From Thioalkalivibrio sp. ALJT (GTDB lineage: Bacteria > Pseudomonadota > Gammaproteobacteria > Ectothiorhodospirales > Ectothiorhodospiraceae): DNA of 64,000 bases. Below, piece after piece: positions 25,526 through 35,037 of this stretch. The translations under genes and the position numbers were made by a program. Within the stretch, counting starts at the first letter, position 1. Every line of letters begins with the position of its first letter. The notes beneath the pieces were generated by a model. That model did no database searches and was not told the DNA's origin. It was given only the letters and a program-made list of their open reading frames with translations. The DNA lies in NCBI RefSeq assembly GCF_000381825.1, contig NZ_KB907128.1, forward strand, positions 1-64,000, read 5' to 3'.

Positions 25526-25739
25526 CGCGCTCTTCCCTGAGGAGGGTCTCCGAGGGAATCAGCTGCGAGGTGCGCTGGCGAAGCTCGTGGTGGTCGGGAC
25601 GCTGACGCCCGCGACGAACGGGCAGAACCCGTGCAATGGGTTTTCCGTGACGGGTGATGGTGATTTCGCCGGACGCCTGTACGATTTCGTCCAGGTGGCC
25701 GATGGAGGCCCGCATCTCGCGGACGTTGAGCTCTTTCAT
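25512..25739 (-). CDS. Phd/YefM-family antitoxin
   Basis: 75 residues: MKELNVREMRASIGHLDEIV, then SGEITITRHGKPIARVLPV, the N-terminal DNA-binding fold of Phd/YefM antitoxins, followed by a charged C terminus that would wrap the toxin. ATG at 25739 with AAGGGGG before it. It neutralises the PIN toxin encoded by the overlapping downstream gene and probably represses the operon. Confidence 0.88.
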   Translation of the reverse strand: MKELNVREMRASIGHLDEIVQASGEITITRHGKPIARVLPVRRGRQRPDHHELRQRTSQLIPSETLLREERDERG

Positions 25740-25831
25740 GGCGCCCCCTTGGGTGTGCTTCATTTTCTGATATTGAAGCACGCGGCTGTGTGTTCGGCAA
25801 TGACGGGGGCCATTGGGGCACGCAAAGGCGT

Positions 25832-26674
25832 TTACTTTGGCCGCTTCTCCAGCATGCTTTGCATGCGGATCAGGCGTTCCTGGAGCTGGACCATTTCCTG
25901 TTGCAGCTGGTGGATCTCCGAATGCAACGCCTTGTTTTCCTCGTGCACGCTGTCGTGGATCACCTGCTGTTCGATCTCGACCGCGCGGTCATGCATGCGC
26001 TGCATCGCGTCCACGATGATCGCGATGAACAGGTTCAGTACGGTGAAGGTGGCGATCAGGATGAAGGGCACGAAGAAGGCCCAGGCCCAGGGGTGTTCCT
26101 CCATGACCGGGCGGCTGATGCCCATGGACCAGCTTTCCAGCGTCATGACCTGGAACAGGGTGTACATGGAGGCCCCCAGGGTGCCGAACCATTCCGGATG
26201 GCTTTCGCGGAACAGGCCGGTGGCGATGATCGCGAAGACGTAGAAGATCAGCGCCAGCAGACCGATGATCGACACGATGCCGGGGATGGCGCGCAGCAGT
26301 GCCTCGACGATAAAGCGCAGCTTCGGCACCATCGAGACCAGGCGCAGCAGACGCAGTACGCGCAGCACCGAGAACGGTCCGGAGGCCGGGATCAGTGCGA
26401 TTCCCACCACGAAGAAGTCGAACACATTCCAGGGGTTGCGCCAGAAGGCCAGGCGGTAAACGAACAGCTTGGCCAGTACCTCGGCGGTGAAGATCGTCAG
26501 GATGATGACATCGGCACTCTGGATAACCGGGGCCATCCAGCCCATCACGGTCGCGGATGTCTCCAGGCCCAGGGTCAGGGCGTTCAGCAGGATCAGGCCG
26601 ATGATGAAGCGCTGGGTCAGCCGGGCCTCGATAAAGCCTTGCAGTCGGGTGCGCAGCGTGGGGGTCTCGCTCAT
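25832..26674 (-). CDS. NaChBac-type voltage-gated sodium channel
   Basis: A 280-residue single-domain ion channel with six membrane helices. The S4 voltage sensor reads VLRVLRLLRLVSMVPKLR, with arginines at 105, 108 and 111. The pore selectivity filter is TLESWSM (residues 178-184), identical in type to bacterial sodium channels such as NavAb. After S6 (FTVLNLFIAIIVDAMQ) a C-terminal coiled coil (residues about 232-275, heptads of His/Ile/Leu/Gln) should tetramerise the channel. In alkaliphiles such channels return sodium for motility and pH homeostasis. Start at 26674 (MSETPT) fits the family; upstream frame extension is spurious. Confidence 0.95.
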   Translation of the reverse strand: MSETPTLRTRLQGFIEARLTQRFIIGLILLNALTLGLETSATVMGWMAPVIQSADVIILTIFTAEVLAKLFVYRLAFWRNPWNVFDFFVVGIALIPASGPFSVLRVLRLLRLVSMVPKLRFIVEALLRAIPGIVSIIGLLALIFYVFAIIATGLFRESHPEWFGTLGASMYTLFQVMTLESWSMGISRPVMEEHPWAWAFFVPFILIATFTVLNLFIAIIVDAMQRMHDRAVEIEQQVIHDSVHEENKALHSEIHQLQQEMVQLQERLIRMQSMLEKRPK

Positions 26675-26842
26675 GGTTTTGCGGTTCGTTGCAGTGCTCG
26701 GGGAGGCGCAAGAGTAGGGTAAAGAAGGGGCTCCGGCAATCGACGGCCGCGTGGTGCAGAGCCGTCTAACGCGCAGGCATTCGCATGGTTGGTGGCTGTG
26801 GTAGAACGTGCGGCTGCCGACCGGACCCGGAGGAGACAGGTA

Positions 26843-27427
26843 ATGTGGAACGAACGCTACGCCACGGACGACTACGTCTACGGCACCGAACCGAATGATT
26901 TTCTGCGTGCCGCGGTGGCCAGTGTGCCCCCCGGAAGAGCTCTGTGCCTGGGCGAGGGTGAAGGTCGCAATGCGGTTTATCTGGCGCAACAGGGCTTTGA
27001 CGTGCTGGCAGTGGACAGCTCCGCGGTTGGGCTGCAGAAGGCCCAACGCCTGGCGGAGGATCGCGGCGTGCGGATCGAGACCCTGGTAGCTGATCTTGCC
27101 GATTATGCGATCGAGCCCGATGCCTGGGACTTGATCACCTCGATCTTCTGCCATGTGCCGGCGTCGATCCGGAAGCGCCTGCATGCGGAGGTGGTGACGG
27201 GGCTGCGTCCCGGCGGGGTATTCATCCTTGAGGCCTACACGCCGGCGCAACTGGAATGGGGCACCGGCGGTCCGCCGACTGCGGAGCTGATGATGACCCT
27301 GGACGGCCTGGTCGAGGAGCTGGACGGGCTGGATTTCGAGGAGGCCGTCGAGCGTGAACGCGACGTGGTCGAGGGGCGGCTTCACACCGGGCGCGGCGCC
27401 GTTGTGCAAATCCTGGGCAGACGCTGA
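26843..27427 (+). CDS. Class I SAM-dependent methyltransferase
   Basis: 194 residues. Begins MWNERYATDDYVYGTEPNDF, as in the TehB/thiopurine-type small methyltransferases; the SAM-binding loop is ALCLGEGEGRNAVYLA (residues about 32-48) with the acidic motif II VLAVDSSAVGLQKA. The YGTEPNDFL start is shared with bacterial methyltransferases of unknown substrate, often linked to tellurite or thiol resistance. AGGAG lies 10 bases upstream. Divergent from the sodium channel gene. Confidence 0.88.
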   Translation: MWNERYATDDYVYGTEPNDFLRAAVASVPPGRALCLGEGEGRNAVYLAQQGFDVLAVDSSAVGLQKAQRLAEDRGVRIETLVADLADYAIEPDAWDLITSIFCHVPASIRKRLHAEVVTGLRPGGVFILEAYTPAQLEWGTGGPPTAELMMTLDGLVEELDGLDFEEAVERERDVVEGRLHTGRGAVVQILGRR

Positions 27428-27529
27428 TGGACCCGCGTCCCCCTGGCCCGCAAGCCGTGGCAGGACCGGGGCCAGGAGGCTGCGGGTTTGCGGGGGCTCC
27501 CGGGCGCGCCTGGTTGTAATGGCAGCTTG

Positions 27530-28132
27530 TCAGGGCGCGGCGGGTGGTACTGCAACTCCTGCCGCGCGCAGCCAGTGGCCCAGGGTGATCAGCGGCAGTC
27601 CGATCAGCGCCGTGGGGTCGTCCCCGGCCATGCGGGTGAACAGGCTGATGCCCAGGCCTTCGGACTTGAAGCTGCCGGCGCAGTCCAGGGGCTGATCCAG
27701 CGCGACATAGTGGCGGATCTCGTCCGCGGCGAGTGGGCGGAAGGTCACGGTGAACGGCACCTGATCGACGCGGGCCCGACCGGTTACGGTATCGAGCAGG
27801 CACAGGCCGGTATGGAAGGTGACCGTTTCCCCTGACAGGGCGGCCAGTTGTGCCTCGGCGCGGGCCGGATCGCCGGGCTTGCCGAGGATGTGGCCGGCAT
27901 GGCTGGCATTCTGGTCGGAGCCGATCACCAGATGGTCGGGGAAGGCGGGGGCCACCGCACGGGCCTTGGCCTCTGCCAGGCGCATGACCATGGCCGCGGG
28001 GGACTCCTGTGGCAGTGGGTTCTCGTCGATCTCGGGGCGCGCGGTTGCAAATGCGAGCCGCAGGCGCCCGAGCAGCTCGGCCCGATAGGTCGATGTCGAG
28101 GCGAGGACCAGCGGGCGCGGGGTCTCAGCCAT
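27530..28132 (-). CDS. Maf-family nucleotide pyrophosphatase
   Basis: 200 residues: PLVLASTSTYRAELLGRL (substrate loop), EAKARAVA, the catalytic GSDQNA (Asp near residue 73), GKPGDPARAEAQLAALSG and SFKSEGLG. The GSDQ motif and the C-terminal pattern favour the YceF-type m7GTP pyrophosphatase. YceF genes often lie beside yceD-rpmF; here the carboxylase genes separate them. Start overlaps the end of the oxaloacetate-decarboxylase-like gene by 8 bases. Confidence 0.92.
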   Translation of the reverse strand: MAETPRPLVLASTSTYRAELLGRLRLAFATARPEIDENPLPQESPAAMVMRLAEAKARAVAPAFPDHLVIGSDQNASHAGHILGKPGDPARAEAQLAALSGETVTFHTGLCLLDTVTGRARVDQVPFTVTFRPLAADEIRHYVALDQPLDCAGSFKSEGLGISLFTRMAGDDPTALIGLPLITLGHWLRAAGVAVPPAAP

Positions 28133-29957
28133 CGTCGGCGTCGATCTCGATCAGTGCGTCGTCCGGGTTGGCGGCGGCGCCCTTGCTGGTGTTGACCGCG
28201 GTGACGGTCCCGGCAACCGGTGCGGCGATCTCCGACTCCATCTTCATGGCCTCCAGTACCAGCACCGGCTGGCCGGCCTCGACCCGGTCGCCCGCGGCCA
28301 CCAGGACATCGATGATGGTGCCGGGCATGGAGGTGGTGACATCGCCGGGGCGCGTCGCGCGGCGGGACCCCTTGCGGTTGCTACCGCCGCCTGCGGCATG
28401 GTTGTCAGCCGTCTCGATGGTGTCCAGGGTTTCGATCTGCACCTCTTCCGGTATGCCATCCACTGTCACATACATCGGGCGGGTGTCCTCCCGGTGATGG
28501 CCGGAGCCGGTGACCTGGATGTGGTAGGTCTCGCCGTGGAAGGTGACGTTGAACTCGACCGGGGCCGGACAGCCGACCTGAGTGTTCTCGGGCGGGTGCA
28601 GCGGCTCCGGGGTCAGGGTGCCGTCGCGGCGCTGCTCCAGGAACTGGCGCCCGATTTCCGGGAACAGGGCGCAGGTGAGCACGTCCTCGGTGGACTCGGC
28701 GCGTTCGCCAATCTCGCGCACGAGCGTGTCCATTTCGGGGGCGATGCGATCGGCCGGGCGGCAGTCGATGACCTCGGCATTGCCGATGGCCTGCTGCCGT
28801 ACGACCGTGTTGATCGGGCCGGGGGCACGGCCGTAGTGCCCGCTCAGATACTGCTTGACCTCATTGGTGATGGTCTTGTAGCGCTCGCCGGAAAGGACGT
28901 TCATTACGGCCTGGGTGCCCACGATCTGCGAGCTGGGCGTGACCAGCGGGGGGTAGCCAAGGTCTTCGCGAACCCTGGGGATCTCGTCCAGCACCGCGTC
29001 GAAATGTTCCAGTGCATTCTGATCGCGTAGCTGATTGGCGAGGTTGGAGATCATCCCGCCGGGGACCTGATTGACCTGAACGCGGGTATCCACGCCGGTG
29101 TATTCGCTTTCGAAGCGATGGTACTTCTTGCGTACCCCGTGGAAGTACAGACCGATCTCCTGCAGCGCCACCAGGTCCAGGCCGGTGGCGTATTCGGTAT
29201 CGGCCAGTGCGGCCACCAGGCTTTCGGTAGGCGGGTGGCTGGTCCCGCCGGCGAATGCGGAGATCGCGGTTTCGATATGGCGGCAGCCGGCCTCGATCGC
29301 CCGCCAGTGACAAAGTTCGGACAACCCCGAGGTGGCATGGGCATGCAGATGGATGGGTACGTCCACGGCCGCTACCAGTTCGCTCACCAGTTCGTGGGTG
29401 GCAGTCGGGGTCAGCAGGCCTGCCATGTCCTTGATGGCGATGCTTTGTGCGCCCATGGCTACCAGCTCGCGCGCCAGACCCACGAACTCGGCCGCCGAGT
29501 GCACCGGGCCGGTGGTGTAGCACAGCGTGCCCTGGGCGTGGCCACCCGCCGCGCGCGTGGCCTCGATCGCGGTCCGCAGGTTGCGGGCATCATTCATCGC
29601 GTCAAATATGCGGATGATCTCGATGCCCCCGGCGATCGAGCGCTCGACGAAGGCGCGCACCACATCGTCGCCGTAATGGCGGTAGCCCAGCAGGTTCTGG
29701 CCCCGCAGCAGCATCTGCAACGGTGTATTCGGCAGGGCGGCCTTCAACTGATGCAGGCGCTCCCAGGGGTCTTCCTTCAAAAAGCGAAGGCAGGCGTCAA
29801 AGGTGGCGCCGCCCCAGACCTCCAGCGAGTGGAACCCGATCGCGTCCAGCTGTGGGCAGATCGGCAGCATGTCCTCGGTGCGCATGCGGGTCGCGATCAG
29901 ACTCTGGTGGCCATCGCGCAGGGTGACATCGGTGATGTGAACTGGATCCATGGTCAT
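28125..29957 (-). CDS. pycB: Pyruvate carboxylase subunit B (OadA-like carboxyltransferase with biotin domain)
   Basis: A 610-residue protein: N-terminal carboxyltransferase barrel (ITDVTLRDGHQSLIATRMRT), with the metal ligands DA..IHLHAHATSG, then a PYC/OadA domain and a C-terminal biotinyl domain whose lysine is in VLEAMKMESEIAAP (about residue 575). With the biotin carboxylase gene 30 bases upstream it forms a two-subunit pyruvate carboxylase making oxaloacetate. OadA of the sodium-pumping decarboxylase looks the same, but no OadB or OadG gene is present, which favours the anaplerotic carboxylase. Confidence 0.9.
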   Translation of the reverse strand: MTMDPVHITDVTLRDGHQSLIATRMRTEDMLPICPQLDAIGFHSLEVWGGATFDACLRFLKEDPWERLHQLKAALPNTPLQMLLRGQNLLGYRHYGDDVVRAFVERSIAGGIEIIRIFDAMNDARNLRTAIEATRAAGGHAQGTLCYTTGPVHSAAEFVGLARELVAMGAQSIAIKDMAGLLTPTATHELVSELVAAVDVPIHLHAHATSGLSELCHWRAIEAGCRHIETAISAFAGGTSHPPTESLVAALADTEYATGLDLVALQEIGLYFHGVRKKYHRFESEYTGVDTRVQVNQVPGGMISNLANQLRDQNALEHFDAVLDEIPRVREDLGYPPLVTPSSQIVGTQAVMNVLSGERYKTITNEVKQYLSGHYGRAPGPINTVVRQQAIGNAEVIDCRPADRIAPEMDTLVREIGERAESTEDVLTCALFPEIGRQFLEQRRDGTLTPEPLHPPENTQVGCPAPVEFNVTFHGETYHIQVTGSGHHREDTRPMYVTVDGIPEEVQIETLDTIETADNHAAGGGSNRKGSRRATRPGDVTTSMPGTIIDVLVAAGDRVEAGQPVLVLEAMKMESEIAAPVAGTVTAVNTSKGAAANPDDALIEIDADDG

Positions 29958-29987
29958 TCCGGTGTCCGTGCGGGGCAGGGTGTTTCC

Positions 29988-31406
29988 TTAAAGCCCGTGG
30001 TGGGCGGCGATGGCGGCGGCCACGGCGACCGCCAGTTGGCGGTCCGAGCGTTTGCCGGGGAAATGCGTCAGTTCCGGGTGGGCGGCGACGAATCCGGTAT
30101 CGAAGCGGCCGCTGCGAAAGGTCGGGTGGTTCACGATGGCCAGATGAAACGGGATGGTCGTTCGCACCCCGAACACGCCGATATCCCGCAGCGCCCGGCT
30201 GGCACGTGCCAGGAGGTCATCCCATTCCAGCGCCCAGCAGATCAGCTTGGCGCACATCGAATCGTAATGTGGCGGGATGGTGTAGCCGGTATAGATCGCG
30301 CCGTCGGTGCGTACCCCCGGGCCGCCCGGGGCGAAATAGCGCGTGATGCGGCCGAAACTCGGCAGGAAGTCGTTCTTCGGATCCTCCGCGTTGATGCGGA
30401 ACTCCATGGCGTAGCCGCGGCGGGTAATGTCCGATTGGGTATGGCGCAGCGGCTCGCCGGCGGCGATGCGCAGCTGTTCCTGCACGATATCGATCCCGGT
30501 GATCATCTCGGTCACCGGATGTTCGACCTGAAGACGGGTGTTCATCTCCATGAAATAAAAGGAGTCGTCGGAGTCCATCAGGAACTCGACGGTCCCCGCG
30601 TTCTGATAGCCGACGGCCTTCGCGGCACGCACGGCCAGCTCGCCCAGGTGTTCGCGCTGGGCCTCGTTGAGTTGCGGCGAGGGCGCGATCTCCACCAGTT
30701 TCTGGTGGCGCCGCTGTACCGAGCAGTCGCGCTCGAACAGGTGGATTGCATGACCGTGCGCATCGCCGAGGATCTGCACCTCGATGTGCCGCGGGTTGAC
30801 TACGGCCTTCTCGAGGAAGATCTCCGTGCTGCCGAAGGCGCGGGTTGCCTCCGAACGTACGCGCTCGAAGTTGTGTGCAAGTGCCGCGGCGTCCTCGCAC
30901 AGCCGGATCCCGCGCCCGCCGCCGCCATTGGTGGCCTTCAGCATGACCGGATAGCCGATGCGTTCGGCGACCTCCAGTGCCGCCGCGGCATCCTCCAGGT
31001 TGCCGTCGGAGCCGGGCGTGACCGGAACACCGGCCTCGATCATGGCCTGGCGTGCCGCGACCTTGTCGCCCATGCGGCGGATCACGCCGGCATCCGGCCC
31101 CACCCAGATCAGGTTGCGCGCGGCGCAGGCGGCGGCGAAATCCGGGTTCTCGGACAGAAATCCGTAGCCCGGATGCACGGCATCGCAGCCGGCCGCGCTC
31201 GCCACGCCGATCAGACGATGGATGCTGAGATAGCCACCCATGGAATCGGGGCCGATGGCGTAGGCCTCGTCCGCCTTCTTCACGTGCAGGGCGTGGCGGT
31301 CGGCATCGGTGTAGACCGCGACCGAGATGATCCCGAGTTCGCTGCAGGCCCGGATCAGCCGTACGGCGATTTCGCCCCGGTTGGCAATGAGCAACTTGCG
31401 TATCAA
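29988..31406 (-). CDS. pycA: Biotin carboxylase, pyruvate carboxylase subunit A
   Basis: 472 residues, the usual PycA length: KLLIANRGEIAVRLIRAC, the ATP-grasp loop KATNGGGGRGIRLCED, the catalytic FMEMNTRLQVEHPVTEMITG and HYDSMCAKLI near the C terminus. It carboxylates biotin on the partner subunit encoded next. The start is taken as a TTG at 31406 (read as MIRKLLIANRG), since no ATG or GTG fits the highly conserved N terminus. Divergent from yceD across a 129-base gap. Confidence 0.92.
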   Translation of the reverse strand: MIRKLLIANRGEIAVRLIRACSELGIISVAVYTDADRHALHVKKADEAYAIGPDSMGGYLSIHRLIGVASAAGCDAVHPGYGFLSENPDFAAACAARNLIWVGPDAGVIRRMGDKVAARQAMIEAGVPVTPGSDGNLEDAAAALEVAERIGYPVMLKATNGGGGRGIRLCEDAAALAHNFERVRSEATRAFGSTEIFLEKAVVNPRHIEVQILGDAHGHAIHLFERDCSVQRRHQKLVEIAPSPQLNEAQREHLGELAVRAAKAVGYQNAGTVEFLMDSDDSFYFMEMNTRLQVEHPVTEMITGIDIVQEQLRIAAGEPLRHTQSDITRRGYAMEFRINAEDPKNDFLPSFGRITRYFAPGGPGVRTDGAIYTGYTIPPHYDSMCAKLICWALEWDDLLARASRALRDIGVFGVRTTIPFHLAIVNHPTFRSGRFDTGFVAAHPELTHFPGKRSDRQLAVAVAAAIAAHHGL

Positions 31407-31481
31407 ACGGAAGGCCCCGGGCAGGTCGACAAGACCCGAGTATTGACGTCGTTTGCGGAGCCTGCAAGTTTCTGTTTCGCT

Positions 31482-31510
31482 TTGACACTCGTCCCGCGCG
31501 CGCGTATATT
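31482..31510 (+). promoter_or_regulatory. Sigma-70 promoter of the yceD-rpmF operon
   Basis: TTGACA (31482-31487), a 17-base spacer and TATATT (31505-31510), a near-perfect sigma-70 promoter. A start near 31517 gives a 19-base leader before the yceD ATG. Confidence 0.85.
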
Positions 31511-31535
31511 CCGCGCCCTTGCAAGCGAGCCGTTT

Positions 31536-32057
31536 ATGAGCCGTATTCCCGTCTCCCTCGATCCATGGCAACCGCGTGCCCGGCACCTCGAATTCGAGGG
31601 CGGGTTGCGTCCCGAGGACTTGCCGCGATTGAGCGCTGACGCGTTGCCGGGACATCCGCTGCGGGTCCATGCGCAGTTCCGGCTGGAGCGCGGGCCGCTG
31701 AACGAGATGCGATTGAGCGGCACGATTACCGGTGAGCTGTGGCTCACCTGCCAGCGCTGCCTGCAGCCCATGGCCTGGGCGTTCCGTCTGCAGCCGGATG
31801 CGGTGCTGCAGTCGTCGGAGGGCATGCCGGCCGGGGTCGGCGAGGATGACGACCGCGTTGAACTCGAGGCCGACGGGCTGCTGCGTCCGGCGGTGTGGGT
31901 CGAGGAAGAGATCCTGCTGGCCTGGCCGCTGGTGCCACGCCACGAGGACTGCGAGCCCGCCGCCGGACCCGAGTTCGAGGCCGGCGAGCGCGGCGACAAC
32001 CCGTTTGCGGTGCTCGAACAACTCAAGAAGAGCGGTCCCGGAGGGGATAGCTCCTGA
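31536..32057 (+). CDS. yceD: YceD family (DUF177) 23S rRNA accumulation protein
   Basis: 173 residues with the DUF177 signature LWLTCQRCLQPMAW (C-x2-C) in the middle and a C-terminal AERGDNPFAVLEQLKK motif, as in E. coli YceD and its plant relatives needed for 23S rRNA accumulation. First gene of yceD-rpmF-plsX-fabH, a conserved order linking ribosome assembly to lipid synthesis. Confidence 0.93.
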   Translation: MSRIPVSLDPWQPRARHLEFEGGLRPEDLPRLSADALPGHPLRVHAQFRLERGPLNEMRLSGTITGELWLTCQRCLQPMAWAFRLQPDAVLQSSEGMPAGVGEDDDRVELEADGLLRPAVWVEEEILLAWPLVPRHEDCEPAAGPEFEAGERGDNPFAVLEQLKKSGPGGDSS

Positions 32058-32193
32058 AGAAAGCGCGGACTGGCGTTTTCCGAATGTGAACGCGGACCGG
32101 GGCATTGCCCTGATCAAACCGTTATACTTGCGCCCGTTTCCGTATCGGGCTTACTCCCGTCGCCACGGGATTTGATTAATCTGGAGATCCATC

Positions 32194-32391
32194 ATGGCTG
32201 TTCAGCAACGCCGCAAGACCCGTTCCAAGCGCGATATGCGCCGGTCCCACGACGGGCTCAAGGGCGCTACCCTGTCCACCGACCCGACCACTGGCGAGAT
32301 CCATCGCCGGCATCACCTGACCCCCGACGGCTTCTACCGCGGTCGTCAGGTGATCCAGAAGGACGTCGAAGTCGACGAAGACGAAGATTAA
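32194..32391 (+). CDS. rpmF: 50S ribosomal protein L32
   Basis: 65 residues: [20 protein letters not shown], then [18 protein letters not shown]. It matches the zinc-free type of L32, with no cysteines, but with an added acidic tail (DVEVDEDED). Such acidity is common in proteins of halophiles. A GGAG site precedes the ATG. Confidence 0.96.
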   Translation: MAVQQRRKTRSKRDMRRSHDGLKGATLSTDPTTGEIHRRHHLTPDGFYRGRQVIQKDVEVDEDED

Positions 32392-32417
32392 AACGGTCCA
32401 GGACATGACCGTCCCGG

Positions 32418-32447
32418 GGCCACGGCTGCACCTGCACCGTGGCCTTT
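32418..32447 (+). terminator. Weak terminator or attenuator between rpmF and plsX
   Basis: GGCCACGG (32418-32425) pairs with CCGTGGCC (32437-32444), followed by only three T. It may reduce read-through from rpmF into plsX. Confidence 0.5.
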
Positions 32448-32493
32448 CCGTGTTTGAATCCGGTCGTGTAGCGGCCGAGCGTCGGACCCGAAG

Positions 32494-33522
32494 ATGACAG
32501 CCAGCTTTACCATCGCACTGGACGTGATGGGCGGCGACCATGGAGCCCCCGTTGTCCTGCCGGCGGCGCAGCGAGCCCTGAAGGGCGCGGATGATTTCCG
32601 ACTGCTGCTGGTCGGTGATCAGGAGACCATCGAGTCGGGCCTGTCGGAGTGGTCGGCAGCCGAACGCGAGCGCGTCGAGATCGTCCATGCCAGCCAGGTG
32701 GTCGGCATGGAAGAGCTCCCGGCTGTTGCATTGCGCAACAAGCGTGACTCCTCCATGCGCGTGGCCATCGATCAGGTCAAGAATGGCAGCGCCCAGGCCT
32801 GTGTCTCGGCCGGCAACACCGGCGGGCTGATGGCCACTGCGCGCTATGTCCTGAAGACCCTTCCCGGTATTGATCGCCCGGCTATCGCCACGGCCCTGCC
32901 GTCCATGGTGGGGCATACCCACATGCTGGACCTGGGTGCGAATGTCGACGTCGAGGCCTCCCATCTCTACCAGTTTGCGGTGATGGGTTCGGTACTGGCG
33001 AATGCCGTGGACGGTCTCGAGGCCCCGCGCGTCGGCCTGCTGAACATCGGTTCCGAGGCCATCAAGGGCAACGACCGCGTGCGTGAAGCCGGACGCATGC
33101 TGGAGACGTCCAGCCTCAACTATATCGGTTTCGTAGAAGGCAACGACGTCTACTGTGGCGATGTGGACGTGGTGGTCTGTGACGGCTTTGTTGGCAACGT
33201 TGCGCTGAAGACCAGCGAAGGTGTCGCCAAGATGATTTCCGCGAACATGAAGGCCGAATTCCGCGCCTCGGTTTATTCGCGGCTGGCCGGTTTGTTCGCG
33301 TTGCCGGTGCTGCGGCGCCTGCGTCATCGTTTTGATCACCGGCGCTACAACGGCGCCTCGCTGCTGGGGCTGCAGGGCGTTGTGATCAAGAGCCACGGCA
33401 GTGCGGACGAACTGGCCTTTGAACACGCCATCCGGATTGCCCGCATCGAGGCCGAGGCGAATATCTCGCGGCGTATCGACAAGCAGCTGGGGCAGTTGCT
33501 GGGGCAGGAGAGCAGCGAGTGA
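32494..33522 (+). CDS. plsX: Phosphate acyltransferase PlsX
   Basis: 342 residues: [19 protein letters not shown] at the N terminus, [19 protein letters not shown] and [20 protein letters not shown]. PlsX converts acyl-ACP to acyl-phosphate for phospholipid synthesis at the membrane. Its stop overlaps the start codon of fabH by 4 bases. Confidence 0.96.
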   Translation: MTASFTIALDVMGGDHGAPVVLPAAQRALKGADDFRLLLVGDQETIESGLSEWSAAERERVEIVHASQVVGMEELPAVALRNKRDSSMRVAIDQVKNGSAQACVSAGNTGGLMATARYVLKTLPGIDRPAIATALPSMVGHTHMLDLGANVDVEASHLYQFAVMGSVLANAVDGLEAPRVGLLNIGSEAIKGNDRVREAGRMLETSSLNYIGFVEGNDVYCGDVDVVVCDGFVGNVALKTSEGVAKMISANMKAEFRASVYSRLAGLFALPVLRRLRHRFDHRRYNGASLLGLQGVVIKSHGSADELAFEHAIRIARIEAEANISRRIDKQLGQLLGQESSE

Positions 33523-34481
33523 AGCATGCACGTATCAGCGGAACAGGGAGCTACCTGCCGGAACGAATTCTGACCAACGCCGAGCTGGAGGCGATGGTGG
33601 ATACCTCGGATGCCTGGATCCGCGAGCGCACCGGGATTCGCGAGCGGCACATCGTGGCGGAAAACGAGGTGACCTCCGACCTCGCGCTGAAGGCCGCGGA
33701 ACGCGCGCTGGATGCAGCCGGGGTTCGCGCCGCCGATCTGGACCTGATCCTGGTGGCGACCACGACCCCGGACCAGATCTTTCCCAGCACCGCGTGCATC
33801 CTGCAGGCCAAGCTGGGGGTTGGTGGGTGCCCGGCGTTCGATATCCAGGCGGTTTGCAGCGGTTTCGTGTATGCCCTGGCCACCGCCGATCGCTTCATGC
33901 AGAGCGACGAGATCCGGCATGTGCTGGTGGTCGGTGCGGAGACGCTGTCACGCATTACCGATTACACCGACCGCAGCAACTGCATCCTGTGGGGTGATGG
34001 CGCGGGCGCGGTGGTGCTGTCGCGTTCGCCCGACCCGGGCATCATCTCCACCCATCTGCATGCCGATGGCCACCACAAGGGCCTGCTGGAGGTGCCGGGT
34101 GGCGTCTCCCAGCCCAGCGAGAATCCGGACCTCGAGTTTATCCGCATGGAGGGCCGGGCAGTCTTTCGCGTGGCGGTGAACACGCTGGACCAGATCGTCG
34201 ACGAGACGCTGGAATACAACGGCATCGACAAATCCGAGCTGGACTGGCTGGTGCCGCATCAGGCGAACATCCGCATCATCCAGGCGACCGCGAAGAAGCT
34301 GAACATGTCCATGGACAACGTGGTCGTGACGGTGGACCGGCACGGGAACACCTCCGCTGCGTCCATCCCGCTGGCGCTGGATACCGCCGTGCGCGACGGG
34401 CGGATCAAGAAGGGGGATCTGATCCTGACCGAGGCCTTTGGTGGCGGCTTCACCTGGGGTTCCGCACTGATCCGGATGTAG
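33519..34481 (+). CDS. fabH: 3-oxoacyl-ACP synthase III FabH
   Basis: 320 residues. The catalytic cysteine is in [14 protein letters not shown], the histidine in [12 protein letters not shown] and the asparagine in [10 protein letters not shown], the complete FabH triad. It starts fatty acid chains by condensing acetyl-CoA with malonyl-ACP. GTG start (GTGAAGCATGCA) coupled to plsX. The usual next genes fabD, fabG and acpP do not follow; a CYTH gene does. Confidence 0.96.
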   Translation: MKHARISGTGSYLPERILTNAELEAMVDTSDAWIRERTGIRERHIVAENEVTSDLALKAAERALDAAGVRAADLDLILVATTTPDQIFPSTACILQAKLGVGGCPAFDIQAVCSGFVYALATADRFMQSDEIRHVLVVGAETLSRITDYTDRSNCILWGDGAGAVVLSRSPDPGIISTHLHADGHHKGLLEVPGGVSQPSENPDLEFIRMEGRAVFRVAVNTLDQIVDETLEYNGIDKSELDWLVPHQANIRIIQATAKKLNMSMDNVVVTVDRHGNTSAASIPLALDTAVRDGRIKKGDLILTEAFGGGFTWGSALIRM

Positions 34482-34560
34482 TGCGCACCAGGGGCAACAC
34501 GGGTCCGTGGCTCCCGGGAAGGATCACCGGGGAGGTCGCCGCAAGAAGGGAGTCCATTAG

Positions 34561-35037
34561 ATGGGTCGCGAGATCGAACGCAAGTTCCTGCTGAACAGTG
34601 ATGCCTGGCGCGAGGGGGTCGTGCGCTCCCGGCGCATGCGTCAGGGCTACCTCTGCGGCAACGACCGCGCCTCCATTCGCGTGCGCGTGGACGACGAGGG
34701 CGCCAACCTGAACATCAAGAGCGCGACCCTGGGTGTCGAGCGGGACGAGTACCAGTACCCGATCCCGGCAGAGGAGGCGCACCGTTTGCTCGACACCCTG
34801 GCCGGCCCGCAGGTCGAGAAGACCCGTTACTGGGTCGATGTCGAAGGCTGGGAATACGAGATCGACGTGTTCGAGGGGGCCAACGCCGGGCTGATCGTGG
34901 CCGAACTGGAATTGCCGAGCAGCGATGCCGAGTTCCCGCGCCCGGCCTGGCTGGGGGATGAGGTCTCCCACGACCCGCGCTACTACAACACCGAGCTCGC
35001 CCGTAACCCTTACCGCGGCTGGCCGGATGCCCCCTGA
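34561..35037 (+). CDS. CYTH-domain protein, probable inorganic triphosphatase
   Basis: 158 residues of the CYTH triphosphate-tunnel family: the defining ExExK motif is in GREIERKFLL (residues 3-8) and the rest has the alternating charged strands (SIRVRVDDEGANLNIKSA, EYEIDVFEG, IVAELEL). Short CYTH proteins hydrolyse tripolyphosphate or act on thiamine triphosphate. ATG at 34561; its end overlaps the UdgB-like gene by 11 bases. Confidence 0.9.
   Translation: MGREIERKFLLNSDAWREGVVRSRRMRQGYLCGNDRASIRVRVDDEGANLNIKSATLGVERDEYQYPIPAEEAHRLLDTLAGPQVEKTRYWVDVEGWEYEIDVFEGANAGLIVAELELPSSDAEFPRPAWLGDEVSHDPRYYNTELARNPYRGWPDAP

Noticed and set aside
28125-29957. Sodium-pumping oxaloacetate decarboxylase
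   Set aside because: The alpha-type subunit fits, but a biotin carboxylase gene directly upstream and the absence of OadB and OadG genes point to pyruvate carboxylase instead.
29118-32057. A 979-codon open frame on the plus strand across pycB and pycA, ending in yceD
   Set aside because: Only its last 173 codons are a real gene (yceD). The rest lies opposite the carboxylase genes and shows no domain.
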